Shown: in pieces, positions 14,953-21,754 of the stretch
Layout: every line of letters begins with the position of its first letter
Numbering within the stretch: position 1 is the first letter of the stretch
Source of the DNA: Oscillospiraceae bacterium
GTDB taxonomy: Bacteria > Bacillota > Clostridia > Oscillospirales > UBA929
Reading direction: 5' to 3'
NCBI GenBank assembly: GCA_031271525.1
Contig: JAISVO010000184.1
Span: 1-21,754 of the forward strand
DNA length: 21,754 nucleotides
Position numbers and translations under genes: made by a program
Notes under the pieces: model-generated
Databases searched by the model: none
Told to the model about the DNA's origin: nothing
Seen by the model: the letters and a program-made list of their open reading frames with translations, nothing else

Positions 14953-15236
14953 TAATCCTGCCCCATTTTCATTCGAGTGATTTCCCGGCCCCAAACGGGA
15001 TCCAGCCTATGCCGCAGCGTCTTGACCGTGATCTGGGTGAGGAACACCCTGTCGCCGGCGGTCACGACGAAGCTTCGGGGTATCGCTTTCCCCTCCACGG
15101 CGGACAGCCGTCCGTCCTTCTCACGGCTCGCGAGAAAGTCTATGGTTCCTTTCCCCCGGGAGGTGCCGTCAAGGTCGAAGAGCCCGACGATGTCGTCCTC
15201 CGGCAGGGTGTATTGACCGCCTATATGCAGAAACAT
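14952..15236 (-). CDS. remB: RemB/YaaB-like DUF370 protein
   Basis: This 94-residue protein belongs to the DUF370 (RemA/RemB) family. In Bacillus, yaaB/remB sits between recF and gyrB and is linked to control of matrix genes; its relative RemA is a ring-forming DNA-binding regulator. Here it has the family start MFLHIGGQYTLPEDDIVGLF and the core IPRSFVVTAGDRVFLTQI, and sits in the same place between recF and gyrB. The ATG at 15236 begins one base after the recF stop, with only a weak GGGG nine bases upstream, so coupling is likely. The stop overlaps the gyrB ATG by one base. It is slightly longer than the Bacillus protein, with a charged C-terminal tail (REITRMKMGQD). Confidence 0.88.
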   Translation of the reverse strand: MFLHIGGQYTLPEDDIVGLFDLDGTSRGKGTIDFLASREKDGRLSAVEGKAIPRSFVVTAGDRVFLTQITVKTLRHRLDPVWGREITRMKMGQD

Positions 15237-15237
15237 T

Positions 15238-16293
15238 CTAAAACCCCAACAGTATATTATTCCCGGATAAGGTGATCTTACCCGGTTCGCAGCAGGTGAT
15301 AAACGTCTGCCCGTTCCCGATGTTCTCCAGCACATACCGCTGACGGTCGCCGTCCAGCTCGCTCAGCACGTCGTCCAGCAGCAGAAGGGGTTCCTCCCCG
15401 AAGGTTTCGGCAAGCAGTCCCCGGGCCGCGAGTTTCATGGCGACGGCGGCGGTCCGCGCCTGCCCCTGCGAGGAAAAGTCCCGCACAGGTTTGCCGTTCA
15501 GCAGGGCTTCCAAATCGTCCTTATGGGCACCAACAAGGCACTGACGCCGCGCGATTTCGGCGTCCCGCCGCTCTTCCATCCGTCGGAACGCCTCCTCGGG
15601 ATCGAGGGCTTTCGTCTTGTAGCCGAGCGACAATTCCTCCCGGCCCCCCGAGATCGCGGCGTGGTGAGCCGCCGAAGCGGGGGCCAGTTTTTCGCAGAAA
15701 TCACGGCGGTACGCCGCGAGGAGCGCGCCGGTTTCGGCGAGGGAACGGTTATATTCGGGCAGCGCGCCGAGGTATGCCGGGGTTTCCGGGCATAGCCCCA
15801 ACAGTTTGGTTTTGGACTCCAGCAGCTTGCGGTACCGCCGCAGCGCTTCAAGGTATCGGGGTCTCATCTGGCAGAGGACGGTGTCGATAAAAGCCCGCCG
15901 TCCGGCGGTTCCGCCTTGAAGCAGGGAAAGGTCCCCCGGCTCGAAGAAAACACTGGGGAGAAGCCCCATCAGCTCGCGGGGGGAGGAGAGGGGAGCGCCG
16001 TTTTGGGAAAAAACCCGCCGGGCACCCGCTCGGAGCTTGGCGGAGACGGTTTGCTCCCGCCCGTCCGAGTGGATTCTCGCGTAGATTTCGGCTGCCGGCT
16101 GACCGAACCGCAGGAGGTCGGCGTCCCGCGACGCCCGGATGCTCTTGCTGGTCGCTAAAAAATAGATCGCCTCCAGAAGGTTTGTTTTTCCGGTTCCGTT
16201 CGCGCCCGCGATGACATTGATCCCGCCGGCGAAAGTAAACGCGGCTTCAGAGTAGCTCCGAAAGTCGGCGAGGGCGATCGAGAGGAGGGTCAC
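15238..16293 (-). CDS. recF: DNA replication and repair protein RecF
   Basis: RecF is an SMC-like ATPase that helps load RecA at single-strand gaps. It has 351 residues with Walker A GANGTGKT (30-37), an ABC-type signature around DFSSQGQARTAAVAMKLA, and Walker B LLLLDD (303-308) with D-loop SELD (311-314). The GTG at 16293 shares a GTGA overlap with the dnaN stop, and no Shine-Dalgarno sequence is visible upstream, so translation probably depends on dnaN. The small S4-domain gene yaaA, found between dnaN and recF in many Firmicutes, is absent. Confidence 0.97.
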   Translation of the reverse strand: MTLLSIALADFRSYSEAAFTFAGGINVIAGANGTGKTNLLEAIYFLATSKSIRASRDADLLRFGQPAAEIYARIHSDGREQTVSAKLRAGARRVFSQNGAPLSSPRELMGLLPSVFFEPGDLSLLQGGTAGRRAFIDTVLCQMRPRYLEALRRYRKLLESKTKLLGLCPETPAYLGALPEYNRSLAETGALLAAYRRDFCEKLAPASAAHHAAISGGREELSLGYKTKALDPEEAFRRMEERRDAEIARRQCLVGAHKDDLEALLNGKPVRDFSSQGQARTAAVAMKLAARGLLAETFGEEPLLLLDDVLSELDGDRQRYVLENIGNGQTFITCCEPGKITLSGNNILLGF

Positions 16294-17402
16294 AGGGCGG
16301 CGGACAGGCGGACGGGCAGCACCATGAAGAGGGTGTCCTCGTCCGATTCGGCGGTTAAGAGGCAGGGGGAGACGGGGCCGCCGGTCTCGAACCGGAACCG
16401 TTCCCCCTCCATATGCCGGAGGGCGTCCAGCAGATAGCGGTGGTTGAAGCCGATTTCCAAGTCGCCCCCTTCTTCGCAGGGGATGTCGTCTTGGGCGCGT
16501 CCCATCGCGGTCTGACAGCTGACTGTCAGCTTCCCTTCGCTAAACAGCAGACGGACCGGGTTCTTCAGTTTTTCGGTGATGAGGAGCCCCACCCGTTCGA
16601 GGGTGCGGATCAGCGGCTTTACCTCCAGCACGGCACGAAAGTTATTCGTCTTTGGGATCCCCGTCTTATACTTAAAGAAATCGCCCTCCATCACCCGGGT
16701 CACCAGAGTCAGCCCGTCCAGATCAACCAGTACGTGGCGCGCTCCGATGTGCATCGCGGCGTTGGCGTCCTCATCGCCGGTCAGCATCCGCTCCAGTTCC
16801 CGCAGACTGTTTGCCGGCAGGACCGCCGAGAAGGTGTCCTTACCGCTGTGCGGCACCTTACTGAGCGAGAGCCGGTGCCCGTCCAGAGCCACCAGAGTGA
16901 GGGTCTCCGGTTCGGCGTCAAAAAGCACCCCGGTGTGAATGTGCTTGGTTTCGGCGTCCGAAACCGAGAAGAGGGTCATGTTCAATAGCTTCTTCAGCTC
17001 GGCCTGCGGTACGGTGAGGGAACGCAGCCCGGTCACCTCGGGCAGGACGGGATAGTTTTCGGAGGGGAGGGCGGTTACGTCAAACTCGCTCGCGCCGCAC
17101 CGGATGTTCGCGATATACCGGTCGTTCACCGAGATGAGGATCTCGTCGCCGGGCGCGCGGCGGACGATCTCGCTGATCATTCTGGCGTCCAGCACACAGG
17201 AGCCGGGTGTCTGCACCTCGGCGGGCAGGACGGCGACAATCCCCAGTTCAAGGTCGTTACCGGTGACGGTCAGCGATTCGCCCCCGCATTCGAGGAGGAT
17301 ACCCTTCAGCATCTCGGCAGCCGCCCGGGCGGAGACCGCGCGGGCGGCGTGCCCCAGCGCGGCGTTCAGCAGATCCTGTCTGCAAGAGCATTGCATCAGC
17401 AT
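16290..17402 (-). CDS. dnaN: DNA polymerase III beta subunit (sliding clamp)
   Basis: DnaN forms the ring clamp that tethers DNA polymerase III to the template. It has 370 residues, the usual length for three clamp domains. Family features are VLDARMISEIVRRAPGDEI near residue 70, ALPSENYPVLPE near 110-121, ALDGHRLSLSKV near 174 and the ending FMVLPVRL. It begins three bases after dnaA. Two ATG codons compete: 17402 (used here; a G-rich stretch lies upstream) and 17396, which has AGGGG five bases upstream. The difference is two residues. Confidence 0.97.
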   Translation of the reverse strand: MLMQCSCRQDLLNAALGHAARAVSARAAAEMLKGILLECGGESLTVTGNDLELGIVAVLPAEVQTPGSCVLDARMISEIVRRAPGDEILISVNDRYIANIRCGASEFDVTALPSENYPVLPEVTGLRSLTVPQAELKKLLNMTLFSVSDAETKHIHTGVLFDAEPETLTLVALDGHRLSLSKVPHSGKDTFSAVLPANSLRELERMLTGDEDANAAMHIGARHVLVDLDGLTLVTRVMEGDFFKYKTGIPKTNNFRAVLEVKPLIRTLERVGLLITEKLKNPVRLLFSEGKLTVSCQTAMGRAQDDIPCEEGGDLEIGFNHRYLLDALRHMEGERFRFETGGPVSPCLLTAESDEDTLFMVLPVRLSAAL

Positions 17403-17405
17403 CCC

Positions 17406-18719
17406 CTATACCCCCCGTATGTTCTCAATGATTGTTTTAACCTCGCTGTCATAGGCCGTATCCTCCCGGCGCCGGTCCTCCACCCGCTGAATCGAGTGCA
17501 TAACGGTGGTGTGGTCACGGGAAAAATGACGCTCTCCGATCTGCTCCAGCGAGAGGTTCGTCATATCCCGGAAGAGGAACATCGCGGTCTGCCGCGCCGT
17601 AACAAGGTGGGCTTGCCGGCCCTTCCCGGTGATCTGGCGTTCGTCCAAGCGGTAGAAATCGCAAACCGCCCGCATGATCAGCTGGGGGGTCGGGTTGAGG
17701 CCCGGATTCTCACGGATCATGTCGGCGACAGCTTCCTGCGCCGCCTTGAGGTCAATGTCCGCGCGCATTAAATTGCGGGTCGCCATCAGCTTCTTGACGG
17801 CGCCCTCCAGCTGGCGCACATTACTTGTGATGGTCTCCGCGAGGTAGACCGTGACATCGACGGGCAATATCATCCCGAGTGACAGCGCCTTGCTCTTGAC
17901 GATCGCCATCCGGGTTTCGAAGTCGGGCGGGTTGATGTCGATCAGCAGACCTCCCTCAAAGCGGGTGCGAAGCCGTTCCTCCAGCTTCTGCAGGTCCCTC
18001 GGGGGACGGTCGGAGGTCAGCACAATCTGCTTGTTGTCGTCAAATAGGGTGTTGAATGTATGAAAGAATTCCTCTTGGGAGAAGTCCCGACCGGCGATGA
18101 ACTGAATGTCGTCGACCAGCAAGAGGTCGGCGCTCCTGTAACGTTCGCGGAAATCGATTGTCTTCTTGTTTTGCAGGGCGTTGACCAAGTCGTTGGTAAA
18201 CTGTTCCGCGGAGAATACCAAGATACGGAAATCCGGGCGTTTCTTGCAGATCCGATTGTTAATCGCGAGCAGCAGATGGGTTTTGCCGAGCCCCGAACCG
18301 CCGTAAAGGAAGAGGGGGTTGTGGGTCGCGGAGCCGGGGGAGTCGGCGACCGCCAGCGACGCCGAATAAGCGTATTTGTTGCTCTCGCCGACGATGAAGT
18401 TTTCAAAAGCGAACTCTCGCCGGCCCCGCCACTCGCCGTCCGCGCGGGCGGGGGTATCCGGTTCTGGCTCGGGGAGGTCGTCCCCCCCCACCAAACGCAC
18501 CTCGCAGGTCTGCCCCGTGACGGCTGTCGCGGCGTCGGAGAGGGCGCGGAGATAGCGGTTGCGGATCATCTCACGCTTATATTCGATCGGGGAGCATATC
18601 GTCAACACCTGTTCGTCGGCGCTCACCACCGACACGTCGGAAAACCATGTCGTCACCAAGGCGCGGGGCATATCCCGGCATAATTCCTCCCGGATATTGG
18701 TCATTAAATCGGTTCCCAT
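17406..18719 (-). CDS. dnaA: Chromosomal replication initiator DnaA
   Basis: DnaA is the AAA+ initiator that binds and opens the replication origin. It has 437 residues: a short N-terminal domain I, an acidic linker (GGDDLPEPEPDTPARADG), the AAA+ core with Walker A GGSGLGKTH (140-148) and Walker B LLLVDD (199-204), and the C-terminal helix-turn-helix with signature FSRDHTTVMHSIQRV (R401-T405 centre). The ATG at 18719 directly abuts AGGAG, which is unusually close; the ATG at 18704 is an alternative that would shorten the protein by five residues. It is first in the long minus-strand train and is transcribed from the promoter at 18764-18792. Confidence 0.97.
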   Translation of the reverse strand: MGTDLMTNIREELCRDMPRALVTTWFSDVSVVSADEQVLTICSPIEYKREMIRNRYLRALSDAATAVTGQTCEVRLVGGDDLPEPEPDTPARADGEWRGRREFAFENFIVGESNKYAYSASLAVADSPGSATHNPLFLYGGSGLGKTHLLLAINNRICKKRPDFRILVFSAEQFTNDLVNALQNKKTIDFRERYRSADLLLVDDIQFIAGRDFSQEEFFHTFNTLFDDNKQIVLTSDRPPRDLQKLEERLRTRFEGGLLIDINPPDFETRMAIVKSKALSLGMILPVDVTVYLAETITSNVRQLEGAVKKLMATRNLMRADIDLKAAQEAVADMIRENPGLNPTPQLIMRAVCDFYRLDERQITGKGRQAHLVTARQTAMFLFRDMTNLSLEQIGERHFSRDHTTVMHSIQRVEDRRREDTAYDSEVKTIIENIRGV

Positions 18720-18763
18720 CTCCTAGTTTCACCCGTCCGTTCTTTCGTCTAGTCTGTCATCAC

Positions 18764-18792
18764 AGTATACCACAAACAACCCCGGCGGACAA
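18764..18792 (-). promoter_or_regulatory. Predicted sigma-A promoter for dnaA
   Basis: On the minus strand, TTGTCC (18787-18792) and TATACT (18764-18769) are separated by 17 bases. TGG precedes the -10 box (extended -10). The predicted start of transcription is near 18757, giving a leader of about 38 bases. Confidence 0.7.
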
Positions 18793-18835
18793 GGTTTTTT
18801 TTCTGCGAAATGGCACAAAGCTCCGCAACAACTAT

Positions 18836-18864
18836 TTGACAGAATCAGCCTTTACGGGTATAAT
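18836..18864 (+). promoter_or_regulatory. Consensus sigma-A promoter for metA
   Basis: TTGACA (18836-18841) and TATAAT (18859-18864) are both perfect matches, with a 17-base spacer. Transcription should start near 18871, leaving a leader of under 20 bases. That is too short for a SAM riboswitch or T-box, the methionine-control elements often found before such genes in Firmicutes. Confidence 0.88.
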
Positions 18865-18876
18865 ACCCTTTGGAGA

Positions 18877-18882
18877 GAGGTG
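18877..18882 (+). promoter_or_regulatory. Ribosome binding site deciding the metA start
   Basis: GAGGTG, within GGAGAGAGGTG, lies six bases before the TTG at 18889. It includes the GTG at 18880, which would otherwise be a possible start, and so supports TTG. Confidence 0.75.
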
Positions 18883-18888
18883 AAAAGC

Positions 18889-19797
18889 TTGCCGCCAATT
18901 AAAATTCCCGACACGCTGCCGGCGCGGAGTGTGCTGGAAGGGGAAAACATCTTTGTCATGACCCAGTCCCGGGCGCTGACGCAGGATATCCGCCCGCTGC
19001 GGTTGGTGATTCTCAACCTGATGCCCACCAAAGCGGTCACCGAGACGCAGCTTCTCCGTTGCTTATCCAACTCCCCCCTGCAAATCGAAATCGAACTGCT
19101 CCGCACCTCCACCTACACCCCCAAAAACACCGGATCCGACCATTTGGGGGCGCACTATACCGTCTTTTCGGACATCAGGGACAAAAACTACGACGGGATG
19201 ATCGTCACCGGAGCGCCGGTCGAGCTGATGCCCTTCGAGCAAGTTGCCTACTGGGATGAGTTCTGCGATATCATGGAATGGTCGAAGACGCATGTGACCT
19301 CGGTCTTCCACATCTGCTGGGGGGCGCAGGCCGCGCTGTACTACCACTACGGTATCCCGAAGACAGACCTCCCGCAAAAACTGTTCGGCGTCTTTGAGCA
19401 CGGGATTACCGATCCCCACTGTCCCTTGACGCGGGGGTTTGACGACCTTTTTCTGGTTCCGCATTCCCGCTATACCGGGACCCGGGTGGAGGACATCGAA
19501 GCCGTGCCGGAGCTAAGGCTTCTCTCCGCCGGGGAGGAAACGGGGGTATACATCGCGATGAGCCGGGACGGGAAGCGGATTTTTGTGACCGGGCATTTGG
19601 AATACGATGCCGAGACGCTGGCGCTGGAATACCGGCGCGATTTGGAGAAGGGGCTTCCGATCGCCCCGCCGGTCAACTATTTCCCCGATGACGATCCTGA
19701 AAAACCGCCGAGGAAGACGTGGCGCAGCCACGCCCACCTGCTGTACAGCAATTGGCTGAATTACTATGTCTATCAAGCGACACCCTATGTGCTGTGA
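18889..19797 (+). CDS. metA: Homoserine O-acetyltransferase (MetA family)
   Basis: This enzyme acylates homoserine in the first committed step of methionine synthesis. Starting at TTG 18889 it has 302 residues and opens MPPIKIPDTLPARSVLEGEN, matching the family's MPIxIP start; the GTG at 18880 would add three residues but lies within the binding site. The catalytic cysteine is C143 (HICWGAQAAL) and the His/Glu pair is H236 and E238 (VTGHLEYD). These sit one position beyond the E. coli numbering because of an extra proline at the N-terminus. The specificity position (111 in the family, here E112 in GAPVELMPFEQV) is Glu, which in characterised MetA proteins goes with acetyl-CoA; Gly there goes with succinyl-CoA. 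It is divergent from dnaA, with its own strong promoter and no methionine genes beside it. Confidence 0.94.
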   Translation: MPPIKIPDTLPARSVLEGENIFVMTQSRALTQDIRPLRLVILNLMPTKAVTETQLLRCLSNSPLQIEIELLRTSTYTPKNTGSDHLGAHYTVFSDIRDKNYDGMIVTGAPVELMPFEQVAYWDEFCDIMEWSKTHVTSVFHICWGAQAALYYHYGIPKTDLPQKLFGVFEHGITDPHCPLTRGFDDLFLVPHSRYTGTRVEDIEAVPELRLLSAGEETGVYIAMSRDGKRIFVTGHLEYDAETLALEYRRDLEKGLPIAPPVNYFPDDDPEKPPRKTWRSHAHLLYSNWLNYYVYQATPYVL

Positions 19798-19823
19798 CAA
19801 CCCTCGGAGGCCGCGCCGCCCTC

Positions 19824-19833
19824 CCCATATGGG
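19824..19833. repeat. Short perfect palindrome CCCATATGGG upstream of hflK
   Basis: A 10-base palindrome lies in the 69-base gap between metA and hflK, just after a GGAGG / CCTCC pair (19806-19810, 19820-19824). The downstream bases are A-rich rather than T-rich, so this is not a normal intrinsic terminator. It could be an operator or chance. Confidence 0.3.
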
Positions 19834-19866
19834 AAAGTAAAAAAGAAAAACGTAGGAGGAAAATTG

Positions 19867-20853
19867 ATGGAATTCCAAAATCCATTTCGGAGGCCGGACG
19901 GGTCTCCGCCGCCCGACCGGAGCAAGGTGATCCGGCGGATGCGACGCTACACGCTGCTGATCGTTGGGCTGATTGCCGCCGCAGTCTTGGTCTTCAGCTC
20001 ACTGTACACCGTCAACAACGGCGAGGAGGCGGTGATCACCCGCTGGGGCAAGTATCAGAGCACTGTGACGTCCTCGGGCTTGCAGTTTAAGCTTCCCTTC
20101 GCCGACACGGCGCGGATCGTCAACGTCGACCAAGTGCGGCGGATGGTGTTCGGCGCGAGGCTGAACAGCGACGGGTCATACTCCGATATCATAGAGGAAT
20201 CGCTGATGCTGACGCAGGAGGAGAACCTCGTCAACGCCGACTGGGTCATCCAATACCGCATCTCAAACAGCTATAACTGGCTGTTCAAGCTGGATGACCC
20301 CGAGGAGACGCTGCATTCGGTCACTCAATCGGCATACCGACGGGTCACCGCCGGGCATCCGCTGGACGACATCCTGACTAACCGGAAGGACGATATGCAG
20401 CGGGAGATCTTGAGCGAGCTGCAGGACATCTGCGACAAGTACGAAATGGGGATCGAGATCACGGCGGTGCAGCTCCAAGACGCGGCGCCCCCCGAGGAGG
20501 TGCGGGACGCGTTCCTCGACGTGACCCGCGCCATTGAGGACAAGAACGCGAAGATCAACCAAGCGCGTACCTACGCCAACGAAAAGCTTCCGATCGCGCG
20601 CGGCGAGGCGGCGGCGGCCCTCAACGGCGCTGAGGCGTACAGAGAGCAGCGGGTCAACGAAGCCGAGGGCGCGGCGGCGCGGTACAAAGCCATCGAGGAG
20701 GAGTATCAGAACCAGCCGGACATCATGCGTACCCGGCTCTATCTGGAGATGATCCGGGAGGTTTTGCCGAAGATCGCGAACGTCTACTTCGTCGACCCGA
20801 CTTCGGGCAACCTGCTCGAGGTGCTGCAACTGGAAGGGGGGCTTTCCGAATGA
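19867..20853 (+). CDS. hflK: HflK-like SPFH membrane protein
   Basis: HflK is a single-span SPFH/band-7 protein that forms a large cage with HflC, in many bacteria around the FtsH protease. From the ATG at 19867 (AGGAGG at 19854-19859, seven bases upstream) it has 328 residues. A short Pro-rich N-terminus (NPFRRPDGSPPPDRS) replaces the Gly-rich one of E. coli. A membrane helix spans about 29-48, followed by an SPFH domain (about 48-225, with NNGEEAVITRWGKY) and a long Ala/Glu-rich coiled coil (about 225-290). The end LEVLQLEGG is typical of HflK. The gene overlaps hflC as ATGA. No ftsH is in view. Other band-7 family names are possible, but the pair arrangement favours HflKC. Confidence 0.88.
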   Translation: MEFQNPFRRPDGSPPPDRSKVIRRMRRYTLLIVGLIAAAVLVFSSLYTVNNGEEAVITRWGKYQSTVTSSGLQFKLPFADTARIVNVDQVRRMVFGARLNSDGSYSDIIEESLMLTQEENLVNADWVIQYRISNSYNWLFKLDDPEETLHSVTQSAYRRVTAGHPLDDILTNRKDDMQREILSELQDICDKYEMGIEITAVQLQDAAPPEEVRDAFLDVTRAIEDKNAKINQARTYANEKLPIARGEAAAALNGAEAYREQRVNEAEGAAARYKAIEEEYQNQPDIMRTRLYLEMIREVLPKIANVYFVDPTSGNLLEVLQLEGGLSE

Positions 20854-21754
20854 AAAAGTGGATTATCCTCGCTCTCGCGGCGCTCGTCATCCTGATTGTC
20901 GGCGCGAATTCCTTCTTCATCTTAGAGGAGGGCGAATCGGCGCTGACACAGCGGTTCGGGCGGATCCAAGGCGTTTTTATGCGCGCGTTCACCGACGAGG
21001 TGCGCGCCCAGCTCAACGAGGACGACCCCACCCTCACCCTCCACGAGGGCACCGGCATCAAGTTTAAGGTCCCCTTCATCGACAACGTGATCAAGTACAC
21101 CGCGAAACTGATCATGTATGACCCGCCGGCGAACGAGGTCATCACATCGGATAAGCGCAAGCTGTATTTTGATAACTGCGCCCAGTGGCGGATCGAGAAC
21201 CCGTTCCGCTTCTACACGGCGTATGATGACATGAACAGCGCCCGGACCCGGATCGACGACGTGATGTATTCCCGGATGAACGAACGCGTGGGCAAGATCC
21301 TGTCCCATGAGCTGATCACCGACCGGGAACTGTCCGGGGTGATGCTGGATGAGCTGGCCGCGGCGGTCAGCAGCGACTTCGTCCAGCAGGGAATCAGTGT
21401 GCCGGACATCCGGATCAAGCGCACCGACCTGCCGGTGGAGAACTATGAAAGTATCTACAACAACATGAACACCGAACGCCAGCGGATCGCCATGCAGCAC
21501 AGGTCCGAGGGCGAGGAGGAATCGTTGAAGATCCGTTCGGATACCGACCGCGAGGCGGTGACGATTACCTCCAAGGCACAGCGCGACGCCGAGGTGGTGC
21601 GCGGCGACGGCGACAGCGAAGCGGCGCGGATTTACAATGAGGCGTACGGCGCGAACCCCGATTTCTTTGAGTTCTACAACCTGCTGGAGACCTACCGTGC
21701 CACGGTTGGCGGCAGCTCGACCTTGGTCGTGCCGCTGAACAGCCCCTTTGCCAA
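20850..21754 (+). CDS. hflC: HflC-like SPFH membrane protein, partial
   Basis: This is the partner of the upstream HflK-like protein. The ATG at 20850 overlaps the hflK stop (ATGA). The right edge cuts the gene after 301 codons, close to its expected end. A membrane helix covers residues about 4-24, then an SPFH domain (EEGESALTQRFGRI), then an Ala/Glu/Arg-rich coiled coil ending with the HflC signature region GDGDSEAARIYNEAYG and FFEFYNLLETYRA. Between the first SPFH strand and KFKVPFIDNV there is an extra segment of some 20-25 residues (about 40-66, including TDEVRAQLNEDDPTLT), longer than in E. coli HflC. Confidence 0.9.
   Translation, partial: MKKWIILALAALVILIVGANSFFILEEGESALTQRFGRIQGVFMRAFTDEVRAQLNEDDPTLTLHEGTGIKFKVPFIDNVIKYTAKLIMYDPPANEVITSDKRKLYFDNCAQWRIENPFRFYTAYDDMNSARTRIDDVMYSRMNERVGKILSHELITDRELSGVMLDELAAAVSSDFVQQGISVPDIRIKRTDLPVENYESIYNNMNTERQRIAMQHRSEGEEESLKIRSDTDREAVTITSKAQRDAEVVRGDGDSEAARIYNEAYGANPDFFEFYNLLETYRATVGGSSTLVVPLNSPFA

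Noticed and set aside
15237..15335. Longer remB frame starting at 15335
   Set aside because: It would overlap the recF end by about 100 bases and adds non-family sequence; the ATG at 15236 gives the standard DUF370 start.
19806..19850. Intrinsic terminator between metA and hflK
   Set aside because: There is a short GC-rich inverted repeat, but it is followed by an A-rich stretch, not a T-run, on the plus strand; nothing supports a minus-strand transcript here.
1..21754. Mobile elements, CRISPR, tRNA or rRNA genes
   Set aside because: No transposase, integrase, regular repeat-spacer pattern, tRNA-like fold or rRNA sequence was seen; gene order and composition look like stable core chromosome.

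Overview
The window reads as a chromosomal segment of a GC-rich anaerobic member of the Firmicutes, class Clostridia; an Oscillospirales-type gut bacterium is a reasonable guess. The basis is the order dnaA-dnaN-recF-remB-gyrB-gyrA (remB/yaaB is a Firmicutes marker), a complete clostridial-order rnfCDGEAB cluster, a very large acyl-CoA dehydratase activase-like protein typical of anaerobes, and a NifS/NifU pair instead of a full Isc or Suf operon. Coding density is very high. The longest stretch without a gene is the roughly 165-base divergent promoter region near 18.8 kb. I see no rRNA, tRNA, CRISPR array, insertion sequence or prophage.

Layout. Everything from 18719 down to the left edge lies on the minus strand as one nearly gapless train. 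It starts with the replication and topology genes dnaA, dnaN, recF, remB, gyrB, gyrA and rnhA (18719 to 10090). A 65-base AT-rich gap with nested inverted repeats follows. Next come nifS and nifU for iron-sulfur assembly (10024 to 8434), then the six-subunit Rnf complex rnfC-D-G-E-A-B (8395 to 3314). After that come an unrecognised membrane-anchored protein (3304 to 2579) and a giant fused activase/DUF2229 protein (2530 to beyond the left edge). Many junctions are 1-8 base overlaps (ATGA, GTGA or TAATG), which implies translational coupling. On the plus strand, metA starts from a consensus promoter divergent from dnaA, followed by an hflK-hflC pair that runs off the right edge.

How the genes work together. 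The right half of the minus-strand train is the usual origin-proximal replication module, extended by rnhA fused translationally to gyrA. The left half is a redox module. NifS and NifU make Fe-S clusters, Rnf (rich in Fe-S and flavin) exchanges electrons between ferredoxin and NAD while moving ions, and the fused activase is predicted to use ATP to push electrons to very low potential. Placing the activase and an unknown membrane protein behind rnfB suggests a link between membrane-driven ferredoxin reduction and an ATP-dependent reductase. This is the most interesting hypothesis in the window, and it is an inference from gene order.

The strand switch at 18.72-18.88 kb is where a replication origin might be expected, but no canonical DnaA box is visible there.
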